Origin: Candidatus Melainabacteria bacterium
GTDB taxonomy: Bacteria > Cyanobacteriota > Vampirovibrionia > Gastranaerophilales > Gastranaerophilaceae
Reading direction: 5' to 3'
NCBI GenBank assembly: GCA_003258795.1
Contig: QHMH01000008.1
Span: 1 to 64,000, forward strand
DNA length: 64,000 nt
Shown here: one piece after another, positions 23,532-32,947 of the stretch
Layout: each line of letters starts with the position of its first letter
How positions within the stretch are numbered: the stretch's first letter is position 1
The notes under the pieces: generated by a model
What the model was told of the DNA's origin: nothing
The model's input: only the letters and a program-made list of their open reading frames with translations
Database searches by the model: none
Translations under genes and position numbers: made by a program

Positions 23532-24575
23532 TTATGTTTCTGTTTGATATGTGAATTCTGGGTATTCTTCCAATTTCTTTTCAATTTCGTCGAAAGTTAA
23601 GAAACCTTCACTTGCCCCAAATTTAGAAACAACAGATGCTGAGTTTACAGCTCCGTACATAAGTGATTTTCCTATATCAAGGTTTGTTCTATGAAGTGCC
23701 GCACAGAAAGTTGATGCAAATGCATCTCCTGCCCCTAATGTTGACAACACTTTTGCAGGAAATTCTGGACATCGATAGTATGTTTTTCCGTCATAAGCAT
23801 AGACTCCTCTTGCGCCATCCGTGATTACGACAACCTGTTTCTCTCCAACCTTTAGGGTTTGCAGCATTGATTTAATGTCAGGGTGGATAAGATACGTTGA
23901 AAAACACTCTTCTCTTGAATCTGGTCTAACTTCTATTTTTGTGCACATTGAAGCTTCTTCTTTATTCATAACAGTAACACCGGCTGTGTCTGCAATTTTC
24001 TTTATGTAGTTGAAACCTTTTTTTAGACTTGTAGTGCCTGCATTAAAACAAACATTTACTCCGTTATTTTGAGCGAATTCTACAATATCTGTTAAAACTT
24101 TGTTAGATTCTCCACTTAAAGGTGCGATGTATAGTAAATCTGCATTTTTTATTGCATCAAAATTTATTTCATTTTTTTTCAAGGTTGCATTTGCACCTCT
24201 TTGAGCAAGAACTGTTCTATCTCCTTGAAAACTTAAAAGAATTATAGAGAAGCCAGTGGACACGTTATCAACTTGAATGATGTTTGAAAGATCAAGAGTA
24301 CTTTTTCCAAGTACTTCTAATATTTCTCTTGAATAGATATCATTTCCGATTTTGCAAACAGCGCTTGTTTCAAAACCAAGATTTGCAAAATTGAGGGCAG
24401 TATTTACTCCGCCACCGCCAACATTTGAGGCAAATTTTGAAATTTCAGTTTTTGCTCCGTATGGATAACTCATAAATTCTGCTTTTCTTTGTGGTGAGCT
24501 AACTGATACAATATTAGCTTCATCACATTCTACAAAAACATCCATTGTTGCGCTTCCAATTGTTACTACTTTCAT
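23532..24575 (-). CDS. PfkB-family sugar/nucleoside kinase
   Basis: This 347-residue ribokinase-like kinase has the N-terminal GSATMDVFVE strand, the sugar-binding GGGGVNTALNFANLG (about 54-68) and the ATP-site LGAGDAFASTF with catalytic Asp. The start at 24575 has GGAAGGA 7 nt upstream; ATG 24581 lies too close to it. The substrate could be a sugar, adenosine or fructose-6-P analogue. It follows the Xer recombinase gene by 14 bp but has no metabolic partner nearby. Confidence 0.82.
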   Translation of the reverse strand: MKVVTIGSATMDVFVECDEANIVSVSSPQRKAEFMSYPYGAKTEISKFASNVGGGGVNTALNFANLGFETSAVCKIGNDIYSREILEVLGKSTLDLSNIIQVDNVSTGFSIILLSFQGDRTVLAQRGANATLKKNEINFDAIKNADLLYIAPLSGESNKVLTDIVEFAQNNGVNVCFNAGTTSLKKGFNYIKKIADTAGVTVMNKEEASMCTKIEVRPDSREECFSTYLIHPDIKSMLQTLKVGEKQVVVITDGARGVYAYDGKTYYRCPEFPAKVLSTLGAGDAFASTFCAALHRTNLDIGKSLMYGAVNSASVVSKFGASEGFLTFDEIEKKLEEYPEFTYQTET

Positions 24576-24589
24576 AATCATTCCTTCCT

Positions 24590-25498
24590 TTATGCTCGTG
24601 GGTGAGTTTTTTCAAATACTTCTTTAAGATGTTGAGTTGATACGTGGGTATATATTTGGGTGTTTGATATGCTCGCATGTCCCAAAAGCTCTTGAACAAC
24701 TCTTAAATCTGCACCATTTTCAATAAGTTTAGTAGCAAAACTATGTCTAAACATGTGAGGAGTAACTTTTTTAGGTAATTCTATTGAGTTTACGACATCA
24801 TTTATTGCTTTTCTTATAGTTTTATTTTGAAGTCTATACCCAGTATTATTTATGAAAACTGGAGAGTTATCATCTGTTGCTGGTGGAGCAAAACCTTTTG
24901 CAATAAGCGGTCTTGCAGTTTCGATATATCTTTGAAGATAAGTTTTTGCTCTTTGTGAAACGAGAACAATTCTTTCTTTTGCACCTTTACCAAAAACTGT
25001 TATTTCGTTATTATCAAGGTTTAAATTTTCAAAATTTAATCCGCTTAATTCAGAAACTCTCATTCCAGTTGCCCACAATAGTTCCAAAATCGTTTTATTT
25101 CTAAACCCAGTAGGGGTATCTATTTTTACTCCATTCAATATTTTTTCAACTTCGTCTGGCGTTAAAAATTTTGGTAGAGATTTTGGTCTTTTGGGTGCGG
25201 TCAAATTCATTGCAGGATTTGAGTCTACAAGCCTTTCTCTGTACAAGAAGTTATAAAATGTTCTCAAAGATGCAATTTTTCTACTTATTGTTGTTTTTTT
25301 GTAATCAAAGCGTTGAATAAAATGAAGATATTCTCTAATTTTTGTATAGTCAACGTCAGTACAAGATGTATCTTTTAACCATAAGAGATAGCTTAAGATA
25401 TCTGAATTATAAGCTCTTGCGGTATGAACAGAAAAATTCTTTTCTGCCGTAAGATAAGATTTAAAATCTTCCAAATACTGTTTTGCTATTTTATCCAA
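24590..25498 (-). CDS. xerD: Xer-type tyrosine recombinase
   Basis: The 302-residue enzyme has the SAM-like N-terminal core-binding domain (1-90) and a catalytic domain with all residues: Arg in ATGMRVSE, Lys in GKGAKER, H-x-x-R in PHMFRHS, His in LGHAS and nucleophile Tyr in TQIYTHVS. It probably resolves chromosome dimers at dif. XerC and XerD cannot be separated by eye. The start is TTG 25498, with GAGGA upstream and TATAAT further upstream. Flanked by housekeeping genes and lacking att repeats, it is not the integrase of a mobile element. Confidence 0.88.
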   Translation of the reverse strand: MDKIAKQYLEDFKSYLTAEKNFSVHTARAYNSDILSYLLWLKDTSCTDVDYTKIREYLHFIQRFDYKKTTISRKIASLRTFYNFLYRERLVDSNPAMNLTAPKRPKSLPKFLTPDEVEKILNGVKIDTPTGFRNKTILELLWATGMRVSELSGLNFENLNLDNNEITVFGKGAKERIVLVSQRAKTYLQRYIETARPLIAKGFAPPATDDNSPVFINNTGYRLQNKTIRKAINDVVNSIELPKKVTPHMFRHSFATKLIENGADLRVVQELLGHASISNTQIYTHVSTQHLKEVFEKTHPRA

Positions 25499-25602
25499 AC
25501 TTAAATCCTCACAAGAAGATTATACCTGTAATCAAAAAAACGGGCAAGCGGACTTTAAAATTTTTTTTTTTTATTTTACAATGTCGGCAAAAGAAGGTTG
25601 GC

Positions 25603-27213
25603 ATGAAACACTCAAGATACTCTGTTGTTATTATAGGAAGTGGAATTGCAGGATTGTATGCTGCATTAAAAATCTCTGATATGTTAAAACTTCCTGAAGG
25701 AATATTGTTGATTACCAAATCAACGCTCGAAAATTGTAACTCATATTATGCTCAAGGGGGCATAGTTGGAGTTTTAAAAGAGAACACTGATGACGATGTT
25801 GAAAAACATGTTTCTGATACATTGAAAGCAGGTGCAGGATTAAGTGAAGAAGATATTGTTCGCTTTATTTCTGAAAAATCTGATGAAATAATCAAGGATC
25901 TTGACAAGTGCGGTGTAGAATTTGATAAAAACGAAAGAGGAGAGTATATGCTCACTCTTGAGGCAGCGCATAGTGTAAAAAGAATACTTCACTCTGGCGG
26001 AGATGCAACTGGAAAAGGTATAGAAGTTGCGCTTTTAAAGAAGGTTTTGGAAGATCCAAATATTGAAATTTACGAAAATTCTATGGCAACAGAACTTATG
26101 ATAAACAATGAAAGCTGTTGTCAGGGTGTTATTGTTTTTAACAAGGAAACAAGAAGTCTTGAAGCTGTTCACTCTCCAGCAGTTGTACTTGCGACAGGTG
26201 GAATGGGACAGTTATATAAATACACAACAAATCCAGATGTTGCAACTGGAGATGGGGTTGCACTTGCTTATAGTGCTGGTGCAGAAATTAGAGATATTGA
26301 GTTTGTACAATTCCACCCTACAACATTGGTTAATAAAAATTCTGATGAAAGATTTTTGATTTCAGAGGCAGTTCGAGGAGAGGGCGCAAAACTTGTATTT
26401 GAGGACGGAACAAGATTTATGAGCAAATATGATTGCAGAGAAGAACTTGCGCCAAGAGATATTGTTACTCGTGCAATTTTTAAAGAAATGGAAGATAATA
26501 ATCTTGATAATGTTTATCTTGATGCTACACGAATCGGAGTGGAAAAACTTCAAAAAAGATTTCCAACTATTTCAAAGAATTGTAAAAATATCGGAATTGA
26601 TATTTCAAAAGATTATATTCCTGTTGCACCTGCTGCACATTATTCTATGGGTGGTGTAATGACAAGTATTGAAGGTAAAACAACGATTTCTGGGTTATAT
26701 GCAATTGGTGAGGCTGCATCAACTGGACTTCATGGGGCAAACAGACTTGCAAGTAATTCTTTACTCGAATGTGTTGTTTGTGCTTATGAACTTGCAAATT
26801 ATTTAACCTTTGTAAATTTATCTGTTCCTAATCTTGTAGACAAAGCTATCTTTGATGAAATTCAAAAATTTGAAGAACCTTGTGAGTTGTTTGAAGGTGA
26901 TTTAGTAGAATTAAAACAAAAATTGAAAGACTTGATGTGGAAAAATGTTGGAATATTTAGAGATGAAGAGTCTTTGAAATTTGCTTTAAGTGAAATCGAG
27001 AAAATCAAAGCTCAATTTCCAATACAACATAGATATGAATCTATTGAAGAATATGAATTTAGAAATATGTTGATAAATGCCCAACTTATAGCAAAAGCAG
27101 CATTGGAAAGAAAAGAATCAAGGGGCGGACATTACAGATTAGATTACGTTGATAAATCAGCAAGAGGTAAACATTCAGAAATTGTAAAATTTGAAAAGGA
27201 GTATTCGTGTTAG
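25603..27213 (+). CDS. nadB: L-aspartate oxidase
   Basis: The 536-residue flavoenzyme makes iminoaspartate for NAD synthesis. It shows the FAD motif IIGSGIAGLYAALK, CNSYYAQGG, RILHSGGDATGKG, the active-site region RGEGAKLVFEDG, HYSMGG and the C-terminal FAD-binding stretch GLHGANRLASNSLLE. AAGAAGG sets the start at 25603; the longer frame adds 40 unlikely residues. In anaerobes fumarate rather than O2 is the likely acceptor (known of the family). Its stop overlaps nadC by 7 bp. nadA is not nearby. Confidence 0.93.
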   Translation: MKHSRYSVVIIGSGIAGLYAALKISDMLKLPEGILLITKSTLENCNSYYAQGGIVGVLKENTDDDVEKHVSDTLKAGAGLSEEDIVRFISEKSDEIIKDLDKCGVEFDKNERGEYMLTLEAAHSVKRILHSGGDATGKGIEVALLKKVLEDPNIEIYENSMATELMINNESCCQGVIVFNKETRSLEAVHSPAVVLATGGMGQLYKYTTNPDVATGDGVALAYSAGAEIRDIEFVQFHPTTLVNKNSDERFLISEAVRGEGAKLVFEDGTRFMSKYDCREELAPRDIVTRAIFKEMEDNNLDNVYLDATRIGVEKLQKRFPTISKNCKNIGIDISKDYIPVAPAAHYSMGGVMTSIEGKTTISGLYAIGEAASTGLHGANRLASNSLLECVVCAYELANYLTFVNLSVPNLVDKAIFDEIQKFEEPCELFEGDLVELKQKLKDLMWKNVGIFRDEESLKFALSEIEKIKAQFPIQHRYESIEEYEFRNMLINAQLIAKAALERKESRGGHYRLDYVDKSARGKHSEIVKFEKEYSC

Positions 27214-28034
27214 AAAGTTTTTTGGTAGATGATCATATTAAATCGGCACTTAAAGAGGATATAAATTTTTGGGATATTACAACAGATTATCTTGCATCTG
27301 ATGATGATAAAATGACAGTTTACCTTAAAACAAGAGTAGATGGTGTGTTGTGTGGCATCAGCATTTTTGAAAAAGTTTTTCAGATATTAGATAATGAAAT
27401 TAGTATAGAAAAATATTTTAAAGATGGTGATTTGATAAAAAAAGGTGATGTTTTAGCAAAACTTGAAGGTAGTGCAAAGACAATTTTAAAAGGTGAAAGA
27501 ACGGCATTAAATTATATTCAAAGAATGAGTGGAATTGCGACTGAAACTCGTATGTATAAAGATAAAATGAATTCTTCTGCAAAAATTGTTGATACAAGAA
27601 AAACCACTCCGAATTTTAGAATATTTGAAAAATATTCTGTTTTGATTGGGGGAGGAACATTGCACAGATTTAATTTGACAGATTGCGTTATGATAAAGGA
27701 TAATCATATTGCGCTTGCAGGATCTATTGAAAAAGCAGTTTCAAAGATTAGACAGAAACTTTCTCACGCACACAAAATAGAGGTTGAGTGTGATACCTTA
27801 GAACAGGTTAAATCTGCGCTTGATTGTAATGTTGAGATTATAATGCTTGATAACATGACAATTGATGAAATAAAAAATGCAGTTAAAATAATAAATAAGC
27901 GTGCAATAGTGGAAGTTAGCGGAAATGTAAATTCATCAACAATTAAAGAAATATCAGATTGTGGTGTTGATATAATCTCTTCAAGTTCTATTGTAGCAGG
28001 GGCAAAAACACTTGATTTAGCATTGGATAAATAA
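27207..28034 (+). CDS. nadC: Quinolinate phosphoribosyltransferase
   Basis: The 275-residue enzyme converts quinolinate and PRPP to nicotinate mononucleotide. Family blocks: ERTALNYIQRMSGIAT, DTRKTTPNFR, GGGTLHRFNLTD, IKDNHI, EVECDTLEQ, MLDNM, EVSGN and ISSSSI. The start is GTG 27207 with AAGGAG 6 nt upstream, within the last codons of nadB, implying coupling. Catalytic Lys and the Arg-rich substrate pocket are intact. Confidence 0.94.
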   Translation: MLESFLVDDHIKSALKEDINFWDITTDYLASDDDKMTVYLKTRVDGVLCGISIFEKVFQILDNEISIEKYFKDGDLIKKGDVLAKLEGSAKTILKGERTALNYIQRMSGIATETRMYKDKMNSSAKIVDTRKTTPNFRIFEKYSVLIGGGTLHRFNLTDCVMIKDNHIALAGSIEKAVSKIRQKLSHAHKIEVECDTLEQVKSALDCNVEIIMLDNMTIDEIKNAVKIINKRAIVEVSGNVNSSTIKEISDCGVDIISSSSIVAGAKTLDLALDK

Positions 28035-28132
28035 TAGTAAAACTTGTAAAATAATATAATGCAAAAACTTATTTCTTATTGTAATTTTTTAAGTTGAATG
28101 TAATAAAAATTGAACAAACTTAATTCATAATA

Positions 28133-28184
28133 AAAGAGTTTAATTAACGGATCCATAATGTAATCACTTTTAACCAAACTCTTT
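28133..28184 (-). terminator. Possible terminator after tRNA-Arg(ACG)
   Basis: AAAGAGTTT (28133-28141) and AAACTCTTT (28176-28184) can pair over a 34-base loop, with TTTTATT following on the minus strand. It lies between nadC and the tRNA. The loop is long, so confidence is low. Confidence 0.35.
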
Positions 28185-28192
28185 AAGAAACT

Positions 28193-28266
<74 letters not shown>

Positions 28267-28310
28267 ATCTACTTATCCTTTCTTAAATGTAAACCAAAAA
28301 TAACTTTTAA

Positions 28311-29207
28311 TCAAGTACTGCTTTCTTTTCCTTTTATGTAATTGTATAAAAATTCGTTATAAGGTGTAGAAATTCCATATTTCTTACCCAATTCGCAAAC
28401 TTCACCTGCAAAAATGTCAACCTCTGTTTTTCTACCCTGCTCAACATCTTGTTCCATTGAGGTTTTATATTCTGGAGGCATTTCATCAATAAGATTAAAA
28501 GCATCTTCTATAAAGTTTCCTTTTGCGCCAACTTTTTGTGCAAGAATAACACCCTCTTGCATTAAATTTTGTGCAATTTTACGAGCGTATTCAACCTTAA
28601 ATATACCGTAAGGAGCCTGAAAAAGTGCTGTAGTTTGGTTGAGTCCAAGGTTTATTATAAATTTTTTCCACATTGAAGATAGCATATCTTTTGGTATTAT
28701 ATAGTCAATTTTTTCTTTATCGAAAAAGTTTTTTAGTGCTAAAACTTCGTCAGACAATTTTTCATTGTTAATTTCTCCAAATACAATGTTTCCTATTCCG
28801 TCATAAAAAACTTTGTTTTGAGTTTTCATGCTTGCATGTCCAACGTAGTATGAGTACAAAACTTTTGCGTTACTATAATGCTCTTTTAAAATGTCTTCAC
28901 TTCGTATTCCATTTAAAAGAGAAAGTATAATAGTTTTTTCAGTTATAAAATTTTCTAAACCTTTTATCGCCGATAGAAAACCCGTTGATTTTGTTGCGAT
29001 AATAATTAAATCAGCTTTGAAATTATTTTCACTTGGTAGAATATAGCTAAAATCATATCGTTGATTATTGAAATATAGTCCGTCCCTTTGATATCTCCCA
29101 ATTCGATTTTCGTCAAGTAAAATTTTAAGATTAGCATTTTTTATTTTTGTTGCATATATTGAGCCAATTGCTCCAAGCCCACAAATTAAAACATTTTTTA
29201 TTTCCAC
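28311..29207 (-). CDS. Ketopantoate reductase family protein
   Basis: The 298-residue NADPH-dependent oxidoreductase has the PanE/ApbA plan: N-terminal Rossmann CGLGAIGSIYA (residues 9-19), IIATKS, and a C-terminal helical domain with the catalytic Lys region SSMWKKFIINLGLNQ and EVDIFAGEVCELGKK. Such enzymes reduce 2-ketopantoate for CoA synthesis, but relatives act on other 2-keto acids. The start is GTG 29207 with AAGGAT upstream. It follows the response regulator by 9 bp as the last gene of a four-gene unit. Confidence 0.82.
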   Translation of the reverse strand: MEIKNVLICGLGAIGSIYATKIKNANLKILLDENRIGRYQRDGLYFNNQRYDFSYILPSENNFKADLIIIATKSTGFLSAIKGLENFITEKTIILSLLNGIRSEDILKEHYSNAKVLYSYYVGHASMKTQNKVFYDGIGNIVFGEINNEKLSDEVLALKNFFDKEKIDYIIPKDMLSSMWKKFIINLGLNQTTALFQAPYGIFKVEYARKIAQNLMQEGVILAQKVGAKGNFIEDAFNLIDEMPPEYKTSMEQDVEQGRKTEVDIFAGEVCELGKKYGISTPYNEFLYNYIKGKESST

Positions 29208-29216
29208 AATAAATCC

Positions 29217-29909
29217 TTATATATTTAGTTTATATCCGCCACCATATATCGTTTCAATATATTTTTTGCCATCAGAAATCTTATCGATTTTTCCTCTTAA
29301 ATGTCTTATATGAACACGAATGGTTTCAATCTCATCATCTGGAGAATATCCCCAAATATCAGATAAAAGCTTCGCAGAAGATACCATATTTCCATGGTTT
29401 TGAAAAAGTAAGTTAAATATGTCGAATTCAATTGGAGTAAGCTTTGCAACTTTATCTTTAATTTTTACAGAGTAACTTTCAGGAAGTAGTGTTATTTCAC
29501 CGATGGTTAAAATTTCTTTTGTTGCAAGTCCTTCTGAAATCTGATTTGAACGTTTTAACAACGCTCTTATTCTAACTTTTAGTTCTTCTATTTCAAAAGG
29601 TTTTACGAGATAGTCATCTACCCCAATATCAAAACCTTTAACTTTATCTTCAAGATCAGAAAGTGCTGTTAGCATAAGAATTGGGATGTTTTTAGTTTCT
29701 TCATTTTGTCTTATTCTTTGTGCAACAGTAAACCCGTCAACTTCTGGCATCATTACATCAAGTACAATTGCATTGGGCAATTCTTGTTTGGCAAGGGCAA
29801 AACCCTTAATTCCATCCAAAGCTTGAACAACTTCATATCCACATAACTCAAGATTTATTTTTATTAAATCGTTTATCGTGCTATCGTCTTCAATTATCAA
29901 AACTTTCAT
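29217..29909 (-). CDS. OmpR/RpaB-type response regulator
   Basis: The 230-residue regulator has a receiver domain with DD at 8-9, phospho-acceptor Asp in VLDVMMPEVDG and Lys in LVKPFE. An OmpR-type winged helix follows, with LTPIEFDIFNLL, IRVHIRHLRGKI and YGGGYKL. The layout resembles the cyanobacterial RpaA/RpaB group. No histidine kinase is adjacent. It overlaps the upstream U32-like gene by 4 bp (ATGA), so it is translated with it. Confidence 0.93.
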   Translation of the reverse strand: MKVLIIEDDSTINDLIKINLELCGYEVVQALDGIKGFALAKQELPNAIVLDVMMPEVDGFTVAQRIRQNEETKNIPILMLTALSDLEDKVKGFDIGVDDYLVKPFEIEELKVRIRALLKRSNQISEGLATKEILTIGEITLLPESYSVKIKDKVAKLTPIEFDIFNLLFQNHGNMVSSAKLLSDIWGYSPDDEIETIRVHIRHLRGKIDKISDGKKYIETIYGGGYKLNI

Positions 29910-30889
29910 CTTTGGAAAACTAACCTTTCGTTTCTGCTTCTTTCACAATTACCTAAAACTATAGGCAAAACATTTTGATATTCTCCAATTCCATTGAAAA
30001 TGTAATTGTTTATCATTCGAGTATTTTCAACTTCATGGTAATTCCTTCCTTGTAGTTTTAAATTTTTAATTTTTAAATTATATACAAGGTTATTCATTTC
30101 TTCTTCACTATACATAAGATGTGGCGCTATCAAGTTTGCTTTTGGTCCTATTTTTTTTGTCATTTCCATTCTTGGACAGGTTGGCGCATCATCTTTGTCA
30201 TCAAATTGCTCTCTATTTTTTTCTTTATTGTATAAAGTCCAATCTTTTTTAGGGATATATGTATGTTCAGTTGTTGCATAAGTGCAATTCCAAACACAAA
30301 TTTGGTTTACCAAAACTTCAATTTTCGATAAATCTTTTAGCTTGTCGTAATCTTTTAGAAGATCAGTCTTGCCATATTCTGGTCTTACAACAACTCTTTC
30401 ATATTTATCAAGAAGCTGATTGTAAAAATCAAGCTCATTAAAGTTCTCGATTGTTTCCCTTTCAAAAATAGTTTTTAAAACAGAAGCAACACACTTCGCT
30501 TGTGGGTGTCGTTCTTTAATATGATTGTACAAAAGGTCAGAAGATATAATAAACTCACATCCACTTTCAACCCCAAAATCCAACAATCTATTACAGAACT
30601 CATCATTCAAATCATCTTTTTCTATGTCGTGTCTGCTTAAAGTGAAAACGGGTGTTGTTCCTAAGCTTAAAACAAAATTTAAGGATGCTTCTATTTTGCT
30701 AAAATCCTGTGTTTTGTATTTTGAAATTCTGCCACCTGTCCATAAAGAAGGAACCATTCCATAAGCATACGTAATTGGGTTTTTTAGATTAAGTCTTTTC
30801 ATTGTTATCGCAACAGAATTTATGTACTCATCGTTTGAAAATAACAATGGAAGCGACCAATTAACATCTGGATATCTTAAAATGCTCAT
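29906..30889 (-). CDS. U32-peptidase-like TIM-barrel protein, copy A
   Basis: I do not know its exact function. The 327-residue protein resembles the U32 family in plan: a stretch FGVESGCEFIISSDLLYNHIKERHP (barrel strand and helix) and later VNQICVWNC, a V-N-x-x-C-x3-C pattern like the cysteine site of U32 proteins. A further C-P pair follows near residue 240. It is clearly paralogous to the next gene upstream, which shares SILRYPDVNW/SVLRYENVKW starts and the DLLY and VN-x-x-C blocks. U32 members often act in hydroxylation, rRNA modification or collagen degradation. No signal peptide is visible. Confidence 0.5.
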   Translation of the reverse strand: MSILRYPDVNWSLPLLFSNDEYINSVAITMKRLNLKNPITYAYGMVPSLWTGGRISKYKTQDFSKIEASLNFVLSLGTTPVFTLSRHDIEKDDLNDEFCNRLLDFGVESGCEFIISSDLLYNHIKERHPQAKCVASVLKTIFERETIENFNELDFYNQLLDKYERVVVRPEYGKTDLLKDYDKLKDLSKIEVLVNQICVWNCTYATTEHTYIPKKDWTLYNKEKNREQFDDKDDAPTCPRMEMTKKIGPKANLIAPHLMYSEEEMNNLVYNLKIKNLKLQGRNYHEVENTRMINNYIFNGIGEYQNVLPIVLGNCERSRNERLVFQR

Positions 30890-30893
30890 TATT

Positions 30894-31805
30894 CTACCCT
30901 CTTTGTTCCTTTGCTTTTAACACACAATCATCAATTTCATTTGCCATAAATTGAAATTCTCCAAATGTATTGAACATGTAATTACTCAAAATTTCTGGAT
31001 ACGATTCCATTGGGAAAGTAAAACCTTTTATGCGAAGATGTGTTATTCCAATCTCATTTACCAGTCTATCAAGTTCATCTTTTGATAATACAAGTGTTTT
31101 TGTTATCCCATCTATAAGTTCAATGTCTTTTTTAGGACAAAATTCATAGTAATCTTTATATTTAGCTTTTCCAAGTTCAAAATTTTCGATAGTTTCAATA
31201 TGCTCTATCAATTTTGGACAACCATTCAGACAAGTATCATTAACAGTTACTTCAAATTTTTCCACGTTTTCGTAACTTTCTACATCGCTTAAAAATTTTT
31301 CCTTAACATATTTTGTAGGTAAAATGATTTTGTCATATTTATCAGAAAGATGTTTGTAATAATCAACCTCGCATCCATCTTTAAGTTCATATATAGATTT
31401 TACTTCAGATGCGATACACTTTGCGTTTGGATATCTTTTTTTTATATAACCATACAAAAGGTCAGAGGATACTATAAAACTTGCACCGTGGGAATAACCA
31501 TAATCCAAAAGTTGGTTGCTATAATTGTCCTTAAGGTGAGATTCTTCTAAATGATAGTTTGAAAAATCAATGGAAGATTCAAGATTTAGATATTTTAAAT
31601 CTCGGAAAACTTGCCCAACATTGAAATTTCTTGATACGGAACAATCTCCTCCATTCCACTTGTTTCTTATATGCCCATACACAGATTCTATTGGACATTT
31701 TGTTTCAGCATCTGAAAAAACCTTGCATAGATTTAAAAGAAAAATGTGTTCATTAAATAAAAAAGGTACGGACCATTTTACGTTTTCATATCTTAATACT
31801 GACAT
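30894..31805 (-). CDS. U32-peptidase-like TIM-barrel protein, copy B
   Basis: The 303-residue paralogue of the following gene begins MSVLRYENVKWSVPFLF. It has GASFIVSSDLLYGYIKKRYP, VNDTCLNGC (V-N-x-x-C-x3-C) followed by P, and a later FCPKK. The pair lies 4 bp apart in one transcript, so they may form a heterodimer, as U32 proteins such as UbiU/UbiV do. There the cysteines hold a 4Fe-4S cluster, and a similar role is plausible here but unproven. It heads a four-gene unit ending in a ketopantoate reductase. Confidence 0.5.
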   Translation of the reverse strand: MSVLRYENVKWSVPFLFNEHIFLLNLCKVFSDAETKCPIESVYGHIRNKWNGGDCSVSRNFNVGQVFRDLKYLNLESSIDFSNYHLEESHLKDNYSNQLLDYGYSHGASFIVSSDLLYGYIKKRYPNAKCIASEVKSIYELKDGCEVDYYKHLSDKYDKIILPTKYVKEKFLSDVESYENVEKFEVTVNDTCLNGCPKLIEHIETIENFELGKAKYKDYYEFCPKKDIELIDGITKTLVLSKDELDRLVNEIGITHLRIKGFTFPMESYPEILSNYMFNTFGEFQFMANEIDDCVLKAKEQRG

Positions 31806-32012
31806 TTTACCCCCGATATCTCTTCATTATAACCTGAATTTAAGTCATAAATCAAAGAATATTACAAAATGTAAAGAGTGCGATGCGTCCTGAAACCATT
31901 ATAAATAGTGGGCTTTTGAAAATGAGAAATATTTTTAGAAAATTTGTATTAAAGTTTGAAATTTTTTGACCGACAAAGTAATGGTTGATGCATGTTTATA
32001 GAGGGAGATTTT

Positions 32013-32225
32013 ATGTCAAAGTTGAGCATTATCGGCAAAAAAATTGAAGCCGATGTTCAAACAATCAATGAAGTAGCAAATGAAATGAATTTAGAAAAAA
32101 GAGAATCATCAGATATAATGTTTTTCGGAAACTTGGATGTTTCTATGAAAGAAATTGATGCAGCGCTTATTAAATTGCGTAAGATGACAATGACAGGAAA
32201 ATTTAATTTAACAGAAGCTATGTAG
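32013..32225 (+). CDS. Small acidic helical protein, unknown
   Basis: The 70-residue protein has two amphipathic helices around an internal SSDIMFFGNLDVSM segment, without cysteine, signal peptide or membrane helix. GAGGGAGA sets the start at 32013, seven codons inside the longest frame. A terminator follows directly, so it is a single-gene unit. No family recognised. Confidence 0.6.
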   Translation: MSKLSIIGKKIEADVQTINEVANEMNLEKRESSDIMFFGNLDVSMKEIDAALIKLRKMTMTGKFNLTEAM

Positions 32226-32230
32226 TAATG

Positions 32231-32260
32231 TATTGCCACAATCTTTTTGTGGCAATATTT
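32231..32260 (+). terminator. Terminator after the small acidic gene
   Basis: TATTGCCACAA/TTGTGGCAATA forms an 11-bp stem with a short T-rich tail. The next gene has its own -10 box 30 bp later. Confidence 0.7.
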
Positions 32261-32289
32261 ATTTAGTAGACCGTGTTATAAATTTATGA

Positions 32290-32295
32290 TATAAT
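32290..32295 (+). promoter_or_regulatory. -10 box 7 nt before the ATG at 32303 (leaderless)
   Basis: TATAAT is followed by TACTTTT and the ATG; no Shine-Dalgarno sequence is present. Confidence 0.6.
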
Positions 32296-32302
32296 TACTT
32301 TT

Positions 32303-32947
32303 ATGAAAAAGATTATATTTATTTTTACGGTTATATTTTCTATAATGTGTTTGCCTTCGTTTGCAAACGTTCAACCTTATTCTATTGGAGATGTGAATTC
32401 ATCTTCAATTGGGGTTTATCAAGCAGATAATACTATTAGAATTTACGATAAGCCAGATGTAAAGGCTAATGTTTTGCTTGAAATTGTTTGGAACGAAGCT
32501 GGAATTGGAACATCAGCGTTAAGTGAACGTGATGTTTTTGTTGCGTTTTATCCAGCCAAAAACCTTGGTTTTATGACAGTTATGGATGAAAGCGAAGATC
32601 TTGAGTGGGTTAAAGTTCTCTATCAAAGAAATAAAACTGGTTGGGTTAAAAAAAGTGATCAGTTTAAATATATGAATTGGAGAACATTTTTTGGTTTGTA
32701 CGGAAGAAAGTATGGTTTAACTTATCTTAAGGGCGTAGATAAAACTCAAAAATACTTGTATTCTGCACCAGAAGAGGAAGCTAAAATCGTCTCTGAAATA
32801 ACTTACCCAAAAGCAATAAATGTTACTGGTATAAGCGGAAATTGGTTGCTTGCTATCATTATTGATTTAGACAAAAGTCAAAAAATCGGTTGGTTGAGAT
32901 GGAGAAATAACAACGGAACAATTTATTTATTCCCTTGTATTCGTTAA
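32303..32947 (+). CDS. Secreted SH3-like domain protein
   Basis: The 214-residue protein has a signal peptide (MKKIIFIFTVIFSIMCLPSFA, cleaved after A21). Two regions look like bacterial SH3: IRIYDKPDVKANVLLEIVW with WVKVLYQRNKTGWVKKS, and KYLYSAPEEEAKIVSEI with GNWLLAII...IGWLRWR. Such domains bind cell-wall or protein ligands in the periplasm. The mRNA is probably leaderless. The stop overlaps the convergent GGDEF gene by 4 bp. Confidence 0.7.
   Translation: MKKIIFIFTVIFSIMCLPSFANVQPYSIGDVNSSSIGVYQADNTIRIYDKPDVKANVLLEIVWNEAGIGTSALSERDVFVAFYPAKNLGFMTVMDESEDLEWVKVLYQRNKTGWVKKSDQFKYMNWRTFFGLYGRKYGLTYLKGVDKTQKYLYSAPEEEAKIVSEITYPKAINVTGISGNWLLAIIIDLDKSQKIGWLRWRNNNGTIYLFPCIR

Noticed and set aside
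24590..25498. The Xer recombinase as integrase of a mobile element
   Set aside because: It is flanked by housekeeping genes, has no att repeats or phage genes nearby, and matches chromosomal XerC/XerD in length and motifs. The nearest tRNA is about 3 kb away and intact.
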